This document shows positions 32,772 to 43,734 of a stretch of DNA of 64,000 nucleotides, in pieces; positions within the stretch are counted from its first letter, which is position 1, and each line of letters starts with the position of its first letter. Location of the stretch: the NCBI GenBank assembly GCA_009809945.1, contig WTPW01000357.1, forward strand, positions 203,378 through 267,377, in the 5' to 3' direction. The stretch comes from Gigaspora margarita (lineage: Eukaryota > Glomeromycota > Glomeromycetes > Diversisporales > Gigasporaceae). Under the pieces are notes generated by a model, which saw only the letters and a list, made by a program, of their open reading frames with translations, searched no databases and was not told where the DNA came from. The translations under genes and the position numbers were made by a program.

Positions 32772-34060
32772 TGTCGAATGCGCTGGGCGTGTGATATGAA
32801 CGAACAACCAATCACACACACCAAACAAAAGAAAAAACTCAGGTATACGGGACCGCGTAACAAGTCTGATAAAAGAGAGGTGGTTTAATTTGGCAAGGTA
32901 AGGCTTAACAGGCTTGTCACGAATAAAAGGGAAAACACAGAAATGAGGGTGAGTTTCAGATTCAAAAGTTTTTCTTTATTAAATTTTCAATTATTTACAA
33001 TTTGAACGCCCTACTTTTTCTAAGCTAAATTTTTGATCTATTTATAAAAATTCTCAAAGAAAACAAAAAGAAGAAATTCGAAATAAAAGAAGACAGGAAG
33101 ATCACACTATCTTCTTACACCTTTTTTAATCAATTACTTATTCAGGCTAATTTCTATCATGAGCGTATGCATTCGATTTCACTGCTTAAATTTTCATCGT
33201 GAAAATTTAAGACATGGCCTCACGCTATACCCGATTTGGTCTTGCAGGAAATCAATTTAAAAATCACTATTTAAATGATTTTTCCTATTTTTGACATACC
33301 TCTATGACAGGACCAGATCTTTGAACAAAGGGCTAATTATTCTATTGATGCCTTATTATCGTTAAATTGTTCCAATTCTTAATCTGATCCTTCTTCAATC
33401 TTCTGATTTCTTCGTGATTAATGGCTAAAACTTTATCCAGATCGAGGCTTTTGAGGTGTGGGGCTTGGATGAGGAACTATGGGAACTTAGGCGCAGTATC
33501 AGGTGCGGNAGGGTGTCCAGGATTATGCGATGCGATGAGGTAAATTATGCGGGCGAACTGAGGTTGATTATGCGATGGATGCGAAATAAATTTAAGATTA
33601 TGCGACCAAATTATGCGATTTTTATTATATGTAATTAATTTTTTTTTCTGCTTTATCGGAATTTCTCGGACATTTATCAAAAATTTTACCTCGACTATGC
33701 TCGTAATTTAAGTCCTTTCATTTTCTACATCGGAACTTTTCGGGACCTACATTTTGTCACCACTCTATCACCCAAATTACAAATTTAAAGCTTGTCAAAC
33801 AAAGTTACCATATTCCCAACAACCAATCAGATTTTATTCACGTGATTTATGCTTTTTTTTGCTTGATTATGCGAAGCATATGCGATGCGAAAAAATAGCA
33901 AATTATGCGCATAATATCGCATCGCATAATCCTGGACACCCTATTTCCGGCGCAGTAAAAGAGTCACGAGATTTCGATCTACAGGGTCACGTTTCTTCCG
34001 GCGGCTCTTTCGGACTTGCGGAAAATTTGACCGTCACGGGATTCCGATCCACTCCTAACA
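32772..34060 (-). repeat. 3' LTR of gypsy element 1 (holds a hAT insert)
   Basis: Starts TGTCGAATGCG and ends CTCCTAACA on the plus strand. About 855 bp are LTR and the rest is the hAT MITE at 33509-33943. Pairs with 39446-40354; most differences are transitions. Confidence 0.9.
33509..33943. mobile_element. 435-bp hAT-type MITE in the gypsy 1 LTR
   Basis: Ends AGGGTGTCCAGGATTATGCG at both sides (right inverted; the first base is unresolved but should be T). Same family as 28771-29399, with subterminal ATTATGCG words. No 8-bp duplication: compared with the other LTR, about 55 bp of target is missing at the insertion point. Younger than the retroelement copy. Confidence 0.8.
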
Positions 34061-34098
34061 ATTCACCCCTCCTTAGTTTTTCACGTCTCGTGAAAAAT

Positions 34099-34154
<56 letters not shown>

Positions 34155-34342
34155 TAACTAAAAGAACTAACAAAAAAACTAACTAAAAAAAAAAATAAAA
34201 GTCGGCTCAAATCCGAACTAACTAAAAATTAAAAATTAAAATCGTGCCCACGTTAACACGAAGAGTCCTTCTTGTCATGCACTCCTTAACCCCGCGCACG
34301 ACTGTCGTGACCGACCGCATTCTATTGATTTTTTTTTTTTTT

Positions 34343-35539
34343 TTAACGATCATGGTATTGTTTGAGAAGACTCAAATTAAACGGAGAAGAGATCACCTTT
34401 CCCTCCAAGGTCCGTAATTTGTAGGCATCATTGGGCATTTTCTCGTGAATGTAAAAGGGGCCTTTACATTTTGGACTTAATTTGTGACTACGGGAGTACC
34501 TTTTACCTGCGTCTTCTAAGAGGACCTTTTCTCCTATGTCAAATCTGACACTAAGATGGTGCTTCTGATCGTGGTAAGTCTTGTCTTTTACTTGTTGTTG
34601 GTGAACGTTTCTTATGGCTTTCTCTCTTATTGCCGGTACTATATTAACTAATTCAAACGTCCTTTGCAAAATTGTCNCTTCCAACCCTTNCTNNGTCCNG
34701 CTTGGGTGGATGGGTTGTTTTGCTTCTCGTCCATACACTAAGAAAAACGGGGTCATTTTTGTTGTTGAATTTCGAGCGGTGCGGTATGCAAATAAGATAG
34801 AAGAGATCATTAAATCCCAATTGACGACATTTTGCACTAATTTTCCTAAGGCCTCACATAACGTTCTATTAAAATGTTCTACCAGGCCGTTCGTCCGGGG
34901 GTGATATGGGGTCGAGAAATTTTGCTTCACTTTTAATTTTTCCAACAACAACCAAATCACATCATTGTGGAAATGGGTACCACGGACTGACAGAATTCGA
35001 TCAGGGCATCCGTGGCAGCAGATTATGTCATTGTAAAAGAACTCAGCAACCATCTGCACATCAGCTTTTTCCACAGCACGTGCTACCGGCCAACGTGTCA
35101 TATAATCAGTTGCTACTAATATATACCGATTCAATTGAGGCATACGAGGGAGAGGGCCAACAAAATCTAACCCTATTCGGTAAAAAGGGGCAGAAACGGG
35201 AATCGGATGCAAGGGGCCTTGCGTGTGGGGTCTGTTCCTTTTCTGACATGCTTCACATGTTTGCACATACGTCTGTATGCTTTGATACATTTGGGGCCAA
35301 AAATAAGTGCTACGAATTTTCTCAAACATAACCTTCATTCCAAAATGCCCACCGAGTGGGTGCGTATGTACCAAGAATAGAACTGGGTCGACCTCATGTT
35401 GTTGTAAGACTCGTATCGAATTTTCTTTATTATTTTTGTCCTTTATATATAAAAACCCTCCTTTCACTTCAAAATATTCACTCTTTTTGACCAATTTCTT
35501 CCTTTGTTCTTCGTCCAGTTTGTGCGGCAAATATTTCAT
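34343..35539 (-). CDS. Integrase part of gypsy element 1
   Basis: Encodes the enzyme that joins element DNA into the genome. An H-H-C-C zinc-binding start (HTHPLGGHFG...CEACQKRNR), a catalytic core (GLDFVGPLPR, LVEHFNRTL) and a C-terminal GPF-type module (KGPFYIHEKMPNDAYKLR) are visible in order. No chromodomain is apparent. Part of a fossil element. Confidence 0.85.
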   Translation of the reverse strand: MKYLPHKLDEEQRKKLVKKSEYFEVKGGFLYIKDKNNKENSIRVLQQHEVDPVLFLVHTHPLGGHFGMKVMFEKIRSTYFWPQMYQSIQTYVQTCEACQKRNRPHTQGPLHPIPVSAPFYRIGLDFVGPLPRMPQLNRYILVATDYMTRWPVARAVEKADVQMVAEFFYNDIICCHGCPDRILSVRGTHFHNDVIWLLLEKLKVKQNFSTPYHPRTNGLVEHFNRTLCEALGKLVQNVVNWDLMISSILFAYRTARNSTTKMTPFFLVYGREAKQPIHPSXXXXGLEXTILQRTFELVNIVPAIREKAIRNVHQQQVKDKTYHDQKHHLSVRFDIGEKVLLEDAGKRYSRSHKLSPKCKGPFYIHEKMPNDAYKLRTLEGKVISSPFNLSLLKQYHDR

Positions 35540-35755
35540 CTCGAGGTATTGCTTTAAATGTTCGTAATGTGGAATCCATAGAAAAAAATTTAAAAAAAAA
35601 TTTTTTTTTTTTTTTTTTTTTTTAGGATATATATATATATGCGTGGGTATGATAAACTTAATTGCAGGGGCCAGGACACCGGTAACTTGGACTGGATTTA
35701 TAGTTTAACCAGATTTAAGGAAGTTCTTGAATTATTTTTTTTTTTTTTATTATTA

Positions 35756-36130
35756 TTAAAGTTCTTCTTTATTATTATTATTAGGATCTTTAAGGATTTC
35801 GGGGCACCGGGATAATGCATCTGCATTACTATGCTTCTTCCCACAGCAGTGTATTACACGAAAGTTATACGGTTGCATACGGAGGACCCACCGGGCTCGT
35901 CGACCAGTTAATGCGGAGGTTTGCAGCCACTTAAGGGCCACATGATCAGTCACAACCACAAAAGGATCCAGCCCCAAGTAGTGCCAGAAATATTCAATTG
36001 CCCACAATACTGTGAGGCACTCGAGCTCTGTAGTACTGTAGTTTTTCTCAGCCTTTGTTAATCCACGACTTGCGTACGCGACAGCATACTCTTTACCTTG
36101 GTCGTCCTTCTGCGCCAACATGGCGCCCAA
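35756..36130 (-). CDS. RNase H part of gypsy element 1
   Basis: Would remove the RNA template after reverse transcription. YASRGLTKAEKNYSTTELEC, VVTDHVALKWL and HSNADALSR are the family signatures. Part of a fossil element. Confidence 0.85.
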   Translation of the reverse strand: MGAMLAQKDDQGKEYAVAYASRGLTKAEKNYSTTELECLTVLWAIEYFWHYLGLDPFVVVTDHVALKWLQTSALTGRRARWVLRMQPYNFRVIHCCGKKHSNADALSRCPEILKDPNNNNKEEL

Positions 36131-36364
36131 GCCAAGCCCGGATGCATCGGCATGGACGATAAAAGTCTTATCAAAGTTCAGATGACGAAGGATCGGTGCT
36201 TCTAATAAGTATCCTTTTAGTTGTTTAAAAGCAGTTTCTTGTTCCAGGTTCCATTCAAATTTTACATTTTTTTGTAATAAATAATGCAGGGGGCGAGCAA
36301 TTGAGGCGAATTTAGGAATAAACTTCCTGTAATAGGAAACTAATCCTATAAAACTACGGAGTTG

Positions 36365-37768
36365 TCATATGTTCATGGGGGCAGGGAAATTTTGTACCTT
36401 TTCTACTTTTGCTTGGTCGGGGCGTATACCATCACGACCCACTACGTGGCCGAGGAACTGCAGATGCGGTTTAAAGAAAGTGCATTTGTCGAGATTTAAT
36501 TTTAAATTTACACTTTTTAATTTATTGAAAACAGCTGTCAAGTAGAGCACGTGTTCATTAAAGGTAGCGGAGTAAATGATGATGTCGTCGATGTAGACCA
36601 CCATGAATTTTTCCAGAAAGTCAGCAAGCACTTGGTTCATCAAGCGTTGAAATATTGCGGGAGCGTTACAGAGGCCAAATGGCATGACCAAAAATTCATA
36701 GGTGCCAAAGGTGGCTGCAAAAGCAGTCTTTTCTTGATTACTTTCCTTCATACGGACTTGCCAGTATCCTGACATAAGGTCAAGGGACGAGAACCACGAA
36801 GCACGGCCAAATACTTCAAGCAAGTCGTCAATTCTTGGGAGCAGAAAAGCGTCCTTTTTCGTAACCGAGTTCAACTTCTGGTAGTCTATGCACATACGTA
36901 ATTTTCCACCTTTCTTGGGCACGACTACTATAGGTGAAGTACAGGGACTCTTGGAATCTTTTATTAATCCTTTGTCTTTTAAGGATTCTATCTCCTTTCT
37001 TATAAATTCCCGTACAGACGGAGCGGCATGGTACGGTGGTTGTTTTATGGGTACGGCCGATCCGGTATCTATTTCATGCGTGACAGCACTGGTCTGACCA
37101 AGATCGTTCATATTACAAGCGAAAAGGTCTTTCTCCTGGCACAACAGGTGGAGAGCGACTTCTCGTTCCTCGACACTCAGGTGAGTGGCATCTATGCTTT
37201 CTTTTAATCCTTTTTCTAAAGATTCATCCTCGGGTGCAGCTTCTTGGGTTGGTAATTCCTCCATATCGGCGAGGTAAGTGGCAGGGCCCTGATAATTTTC
37301 CCAAGGGTTCTGGAAGAGATCATCATCGGACATTTCTTCAGTATAAAATCCTTCTGCCTCTTCTAGGGCTTCATTGTTATAATCAAATTTGTCAAATGTT
37401 CTTTCACTCTCGGCCGGTTCCTCGATAACCTCGATTGGGGATCCTCCGTCGGTCGATATCGGTACCTCAGTGGTCTTATCTCTGTAGGTCAGGTACATCA
37501 CCTTTTCAGTGAAATGTATTCGGGCCCGAGCTCTCACAAACCAATCCATACCTAAGAGCAACAAGTCCTCTGAGGATTCAATAATTTGGAAGGGCGTAGG
37601 AACTAAAATATCACGGATAGCTAATTTAATACTATTAATTTTGCCTAAAGCCCACTCCCTGGTTACGTTTGCGGTTTCTACTACGGTGGTGGATGGTCCA
37701 TCAATTTTTAAAGCCAACTTATCCATCATTTTCTTCGATATCAGGCTCATGGCAGCACCTGAATCCAA
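36365..37768 (-). CDS. Protease and reverse transcriptase part of gypsy element 1
   Basis: An aspartic-protease DSGA motif comes first, followed by a spacer of about 200 residues that is partly acidic, then reverse transcriptase with LRMCIDYQKLN, FSSLDLMSGYWQV, MPFGLCNAP, and the YIDD box in VVYIDDIIIYS. Part of a fossil element. Confidence 0.9.
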   Translation of the reverse strand: MDSGAAMSLISKKMMDKLALKIDGPSTTVVETANVTREWALGKINSIKLAIRDILVPTPFQIIESSEDLLLLGMDWFVRARARIHFTEKVMYLTYRDKTTEVPISTDGGSPIEVIEEPAESERTFDKFDYNNEALEEAEGFYTEEMSDDDLFQNPWENYQGPATYLADMEELPTQEAAPEDESLEKGLKESIDATHLSVEEREVALHLLCQEKDLFACNMNDLGQTSAVTHEIDTGSAVPIKQPPYHAAPSVREFIRKEIESLKDKGLIKDSKSPCTSPIVVVPKKGGKLRMCIDYQKLNSVTKKDAFLLPRIDDLLEVFGRASWFSSLDLMSGYWQVRMKESNQEKTAFAATFGTYEFLVMPFGLCNAPAIFQRLMNQVLADFLEKFMVVYIDDIIIYSATFNEHVLYLTAVFNKLKSVNLKLNLDKCTFFKPHLQFLGHVVGRDGIRPDQAKVEKVQNFPAPMNI

Positions 37769-38046
37769 TATTGTGACTATAGGATTGTTCTTAATTCAGA
37801 CGTAACAACGGGCAGCTGTGGTTCGTTCACTCAAGATAAGTTGGGCTACATTTGTTTCTATATCTTCCATAGGGGGGTTGGATTCAACTATAAAAGGCCT
37901 TTTTAATACTTGTGCTAAATTACGGCGTTGGTTCGGATAATGTAACAGTTGACCTACAGTTGCATTAACTTTCATGTTTAGGAGATCCTGGCTACGTTAT
38001 ACGGTTCAAGTTGATCGATAATAGATGGGCCTCTCTTACGCCGAGG

Positions 38047-39395
38047 TCATACCGGCGGGACTTCAGGAGCTTGCAGGGGCATCACCTGTACGGGAGGTAT
38101 CACGAGGTCAACTTCTGGTGAGTTATTCCTTAGCTTTTCTTTGGCTTTACTTTCCGATTTCTTTATGTTTCTACATGGTCTTTGAGTCTGTAAGGTTGAT
38201 GCCAGGCCACGGGGGTAACAAAGGCTTCTTCTTCTTCCGGGTAGTAACTGGTGTCGCGAGGTCACACAGGTTGACATTACGGGCTTGAGGTAAAATTTGC
38301 ACGGTAGGTTCGTTGGTCCGATTCCTTGCGGCTTGATTCGGATTTTGGGTTTGGGTTTGGTTCTGACCTTGATTTGGTGGGGGCATATTTCGTACGGGAA
38401 CTCTTTAAGACATACAATCCTGAGAAATATGGCCAGGTTCACCACAATTGTAACAAGTCACATGGGAGGGCCTGTTGTAATTATTATATTATTATTATTA
38501 TATCCGTTACGCTGATTATTGTTACGCAGCTTCACTTCATTTGTCTCTACCCGGGCTGCAAGGGCGGTAAGGATTCGGTCGTAATTCATGGACATGGTTT
38601 GTATCTGGTGCGTTAACTGGGTTAGGTCGGTTTCAATTTTTCCTGGCTGATTTCTTGCTTCATTTTTTTCTTTATAATATTCACCAGCTTCAATTTTATG
38701 GGCTCCTATCACAGCTTCTTCCAAATTCTTTGGTTCGACCACACTCAACCATGAGGCTATCTTTGGCTTCAAACCTCCCAAAAACATTTGTACCACATAC
38801 AGTTGAGGAAGGTGGTTATCTGGGTCTACCATACGCAACAACTTCTTGAAACTATACGCATACGTATCCACTCGTTCATCAACTCGTTGTGCCAAGGTAT
38901 TCAAATCAATCTGCCATTTGTAACGGCGTTCGGGGGTGGCGAAATACGCAGTAAAATGAGGAACAATGCTTATATCTGGTTCATGAGCATCATCCCAGTG
39001 TTCTAAGGTCCTTTTATTCCATCATACCAGGTAGCAGCAACACCACACAGATATCCAGAGGCTATTCTTATTTTTCGGTCAGGGCTCCAATTATTAGCAT
39101 CTGCAGCACGTTCAAAGGTTTTGACCCATTCAAGAGGATCTTTGTCTTCGGTTCCATGAAAGGTATCTACTCGTACTAAATTGGTTTCTCATGCTGCAGG
39201 ACGGGCAGCAGCAGCAACACCAATAGTGGCGTCCCTAAAGGCTGTGGCTATTTCTCTTAACACTACATGCAAGGGCTCTTGGTTTCTATTTCGACGGTCT
39301 TGACCAGGAGGAGGCAAAGGAGGGTTGACGGGAGTTTGATTACGGTCTTCTTCATGTTCAGAGTGATTATCTTCTTCAACACGTAGTGGATCCAT
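38047..39395 (-). CDS. Gag part of gypsy element 1
   Basis: Structural protein region: a retrotransposon-gag-type domain (VDTYAYSFKKLLRMVDPDNH) in the middle and a CCHC zinc knuckle (CNCGEPGHISQDC type, about 38405-38460). Part of a fossil element. Confidence 0.7.
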
Positions 39396-39445
39396 GTTTA
39401 TTTAAATAAAAAAAAATATAGAGGATCTCACAGTCACCACCAAAT

Positions 39446-40354
39446 TGTCGAATGCGCTGGGCGTGTGATATGAACGAACAACCAATCACACACACCAAAC
39501 AAAAGAAAAAACTCAGGTATACGGGACCGCGTAACAAGTCTGATAAAAGAGAGGCGGTTTAATTTGGCAAGGTAAGGCTTAAAGGCTTGTCACGAATAAA
39601 AGGGAAAACACAGAAATGAGGGTGAGTTTCAGATTCAAAAGTTTTTCTTTATTAAATTTTCAATTATTTACAATTTGAACGCCCTACTTTTTCTAAGCTA
39701 AATTTTTGATCTATTTATAAAAATTCTCAAAGAAAACAAAAAGAAGAAATTCGAAATAAAAGAAGACAGGAAGATCACACTATCTTCTTACACCCTTTTT
39801 AATCAATTACTTATTCGGGCTAATTTCTATCATGAGNATATGCATTCGATTTCACTGCTTAAATTTTCATNGTGAAAATTTAAGACACGGCCTCACGCTA
39901 TACCCGATTTGGTCTTGCAGGAAATCAATTTAAAAATCACTATTTAAATGATTTTTCCTATTTTTGACATACCTCTATGACGGGACCAGATCTTTGAACA
40001 AAGGNCTGATTATTCTATTGATGCCTTATTATCGTTAAATTGTTCCAATTCTTAATCTGATCCTTCTTCAATCTTCTGATTTCTTCGTGATTAACGGCTA
40101 AAACTTCATCCAGATCGAGGCTTTTGAGGTGTGGGGCTTGGACGGGGAACTATGGGAACTTAGGCGCAGTATCAGGTGTGGGAAAGTTTTTTTTTTATTA
40201 AAACGTCGCAGTCACGTGGATCACGTGAGTCACGAGGTTTCCGGCGCAGTAAAAGAGTCACGAGATTTCGATCTACAGGGTCACGTTTCTTCCGGCGGCT
40301 CTTTCGGACTTGCGGAAAATTCGACCGTCACGGGATTCCGATCCGCTCCCAACA
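39446..40354 (-). repeat. 5' LTR of gypsy element 1
   Basis: 909 bp, TGTCGAATGCG to CTCCCAACA on the plus strand. Keeps the GAAAGTTTTTTT...CACGAGG stretch that the other LTR lost at its hAT insertion. Followed on the plus strand by CTAC, the target duplication. Confidence 0.9.
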
Positions 40355-40358
40355 CTAC

Positions 40359-40712
40359 ATTTGATGATCGGTCGGTTACCCACGCCGATTACTTCATTTT
40401 CTTCTAATTACTACATTTCTGTGTAGTAAGTTCCCATTACCACATTTTTAAACCTCATTCTTGGCAATCGGGTAATTATGTTGGGAATATAAAAGGATCG
40501 TTATATGAAGAGAAGGGGCAGTTAGTTTATTTTTCCTCAAGTTTTTCTTCTTCTATAGAACACACATAATGTTTATGTAACTTAATACATAGCTCTTGTA
40601 TATAATAAATGTATAATATTCGCTATAAATTACATTCTTTTAATATCCTAATGTTCACGGCTCAAAGTTAAATTGGCAACGAAGTACACAAGTCTCTCCC
40701 CAAGCCGTGACA
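40359..40712 (+). mobile_element. Possible older LTR fragment, right part
   Basis: See 32643-32771. Has TATAAAAGG, AATAAATG and AAATTGGCAACGAAG words of an LTR end. GATGATCG...TTACCCA...CCGATTAC occurs on both sides of gypsy element 1, so the insertion target held a short duplicated block. Confidence 0.3.
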
Positions 40713-41808
40713 CTGTCCGCAAATTACCAAATATGATTGGTTGTTGGGTAAATATAAAAAAAAAGATTATCACTTAACTAATAGCTCCGAACATTATCAG
40801 TTCCTGTTTTCCTAATTTAAAATTTTAAATTCCTGATTTTTAGGTTCCTGATTCCCAAATTCAGTGATCTACGAAATTGATGCTCACAAAATAATAACGA
40901 ACTTCATGCTTATATAGGGGCTCGTTGTTTTGAGACGCGCCAGGATTATTTGGAAATACATATATGCAATTTTTAGTGGATGCGATTTTCTAAATAACGC
41001 CCCAGCATGGTATTTCGCGACAATAGATAAGTCCTTTTTCATATAAACCTTTTCTTCATATAAGCCACAGATCTGGTAATCCTCGCAATAATAACCCTAA
41101 CGCATAGGGTTATTTTATACAGTAGTTTTTAGTAAAATTACGCCATAAACTTAAGTGTGTTATTTTATAGTGCTAATAAATTGAGCTAAATAGTACAAAG
41201 ACTTATTTTAAAGAATTATGCTATTGATTTTGAAAAATATGCTTTTTGGTAGTAATTTAATATTAATTAAAAATTCGAAAAATTTTGCATCAAAAAATTA
41301 TCACTATAAATTAGTTACTATGAACATTGTACTATATTTGTGATTAAACTAATTGGTGAACATGCGAATTCAGCGTGATTTAGTTCACATGTAGATCTGT
41401 AATCTAGCACTAAACAAATTTCTTCATATGAAACCAACTATTAGTAACATGGATTAAATAAATGTAGGTGGAAAGGGAAACCCGGAAGTAAAAATCAGCA
41501 TTATCACTAACGTCTGAATTCGAATGTACGAATCCAATCAAATTGCGTGATTTCTGAAATCCATCAATTTATTGAATCGGCACTTTTGAATTTTAAACAT
41601 CTGTGATAACGCCATTTTTATTTACAGATTTTCCCTCTCCAACACTCAAATCAAAAGCTAAAAATGAGTAAGTTGAAGTTGCAATGTGAAGATCAATATT
41701 CATAAGCTGAACCACCAATTTATTAATAATTTATTTTTCTAATTTGGTATTACATGTACAAAGCACATATACTTTTACTCATAGCTACCTCATCTAAAAG
41801 GTCATATT
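40713..41808. other. Non-coding; 3' side of the membrane-protein gene
   Basis: 40910-41030 shares two pieces with 12150-12480 (old repeat). Two AATAAA signals for the minus-strand gene lie at 41719-41724 and 41730-41735, about 75-90 nt past its stop. Nothing else recognised. Confidence 0.5.
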
Positions 41809-43082
41809 TTAATCAATATTGTAGCTATAATCTTTTAAAACTTCTGTCAATGATTGATAATTTACTAAAATATAAATTATTTTTAAATTAATACATTCTA
41901 ATAAAGCTAAAAAAATATAAAAATAATACTTACAATATATTTTTAACTTTTTGCCAAAATTCCTTGAACAAATAAAAGAATTAATTACTGAAAATAACAT
42001 AATCAAAGCCTGAATAAGCAATAATGTACCATATAAATAATTAAAACCATTAGAATTATAAAAAAGAACAGTAGAATTATAAACAAAAAGACTAAAAGCT
42101 CCAATTAATAGTAAATTGCAAAAATAAAATAGGTGCATTGTAGTTTTTGATTCGGTTTTGACCTTTTGAAATTTTTTAAATGTTAAGTTATGATCAATAT
42201 TTCTTTAAATAAGGTTTAATTAATTTTTCTAACCCCTCTAATCATTGTAAATGCAATTATTGGTGGCAATATTAAGTACCAAGGGAACAAAATCATGATT
42301 TGCAAAACTTTGTAACTGCTTTGATTTTCCACTTGTCTATAATAAGCCATCCACAATGATTCAAGAAAGTAAAAAGTAAAAGCTTGTAAATGTGCAAGAA
42401 CTCTCTGAAATTTGTACCATTTGTACAATCCTATGATAATGTTATTAGTAAAATAATACACCCTAAAATAGTGGTTAAAATATTAAACACTTACGCAGAA
42501 TAACGGGTTGATTTTCTTGAGATATTAAATTGATAATTTCAATGTTAAATTCATTTTTACGCTTTCTAAAAACATTAAAAAATTTAAAAATTCATACAAT
42601 GTAGAATTTGATTTCAGAATTCGGATATAAAATAATTTTTACCGTTGAAGCCATACAAACAAACTTATGATAAAAATCAAAAAACTCAAATTTACATCGA
42701 TGTAATAAAGTATACCATCATCGATGGAAATAAATATAAGATTCATCCAACAATTCAAAGTTAGGAAAATGAATGTATGTGAAACCATCCGTTTAGTGAT
42801 CTATATAGAGCATGAAATTAGTATATCAAAATTAAGAACACTACACGATTATGAAATAAAATAACATACAGTGATAAATAAAGGAATCATATATTGAAAC
42901 AGCATCAATAGTGTGATTAACATGAATAGAAAAGATGAAGTTATTGTCAAAAACAAACATCCCACAACTATTGTATATATACAATGTATAAATAATGAAA
43001 TGACAAATAATTTTTCTATAACACAAAGAGGAGAGAAATAATGCCGAAATAGAGTGGATGTATTTTTGAGAATGAATTCCAT
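41809..43082 (-). CDS. Six-exon gene for a polytopic (7-8 span) membrane protein
   Basis: Function unknown; likely an integral membrane protein. Exons on the minus strand: 43082-42870, 42800-42643, 42565-42495, 42430-42234, 42162-41934 and 41864-41809. Introns are 69, 77, 64, 71 and 69 nt, all GT-AG, with donors such as GTATGT and GTAAGT and a CTAATAAC branch site in intron 3; phases agree throughout, giving 307 residues and a stop. Only the fourth donor (GTTAGA) is weak; without that splice the protein would end five codons later at 218 residues. Hydrophobic segments lie at about 22-45, 47-70, 79-96, 105-121, 160-177, 188-208, 222-241 and 252-276, with a basic loop RKRKNEF near 124. It could be receptor-like, but I see no diagnostic motif. 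Divergent from the gene at 43735. Confidence 0.75.
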
Positions 43083-43734
43083 CTATAAATCAGTATAACA
43101 CAACAGGGAAAAAATTATTTTCTATTTTCTAAATTTGTTATGTAAGTACGGTTTACACATTAACAAAGATTTCATCTAAAACGAAATTCGGAAATTTTAT
43201 ATACAAATAGGATGATACTAAAGTTGCGAAAAATGTCATCCTTAAATAGCATTGTAGTTTATGTTTAAATAAAATGCAAAAATTTCTCATAAAAAACTCA
43301 ATAGAAGACAATGTTCGTGTGTTGTGTCCACATATTACGGATTTCGATTGGTCAATTAGACAAAAGCGACTTATACTCCGAAAACATCCGTTTGTCGGAC
43401 CGATCCGGATCCGTATTTATTCTTCCTTCGGACTTCAATAGTTTATATTTACCTAATATAGAGACAAGCAGCAATCATTTGTAAATTTCCTTTTTTTGAA
43501 ACTTAACTCGCCTTATCGTTATCGCTGATGAAATTCAAAAAAGAAATTTTAACAATGTACGTACGTACGTCAGCAATTAATGTTAAAATTTCCTTTTGAA
43601 TTCTAACACAAGCTATAACTCTGCGTAAATACGTAATCACCAAGTGCATTAACGTATTAGGTATGATTAGCATAATAAAAGCGTTCGCAATGTTTATTCA
43701 TTTCCTATACATATGATAGTTTCATTATTTCAAA
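43083..43734. promoter_or_regulatory. Shared divergent upstream region of the two intact genes
   Basis: 652 bp between two start codons pointing apart, so it should hold both promoters. It contains CGGACCGATCCGGATCCG (about 43395-43415, partly palindromic) and a GTACGTACGTACG tetranucleotide run at about 43557-43570. No TATA box stands out. No transposon remains seen here, unlike nearly all other spacers in the window. Confidence 0.5.

Larger units (their letters stand above)
32772..40354 (-). mobile_element. Ty3/gypsy LTR retrotransposon, element 1
   Basis: A nearly full-length fossil of 7.6 kb, read on the minus strand: 5' LTR at 39446-40354, gag, protease, reverse transcriptase, RNase H, integrase, 3' LTR at 32772-34060. 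CTAC flanks both sides (32768-32771, 40355-40358), a 4-bp duplication. A purine-rich tract (AAGGAGGGG) borders the 3' LTR; the likely primer site next to the 5' LTR includes GTGACTGTGAGATCC. LTRs are about 98% alike outside a hAT insert, so fairly young. Broken, roughly five to ten breaks. Confidence 0.9.

Noticed and set aside
34614-35567. Plus-strand frames of 86-141 residues
   Set aside because: Shadows of the minus-strand integrase region of gypsy element 1; same for plus frames across 36551-38616 and 56372-59748.
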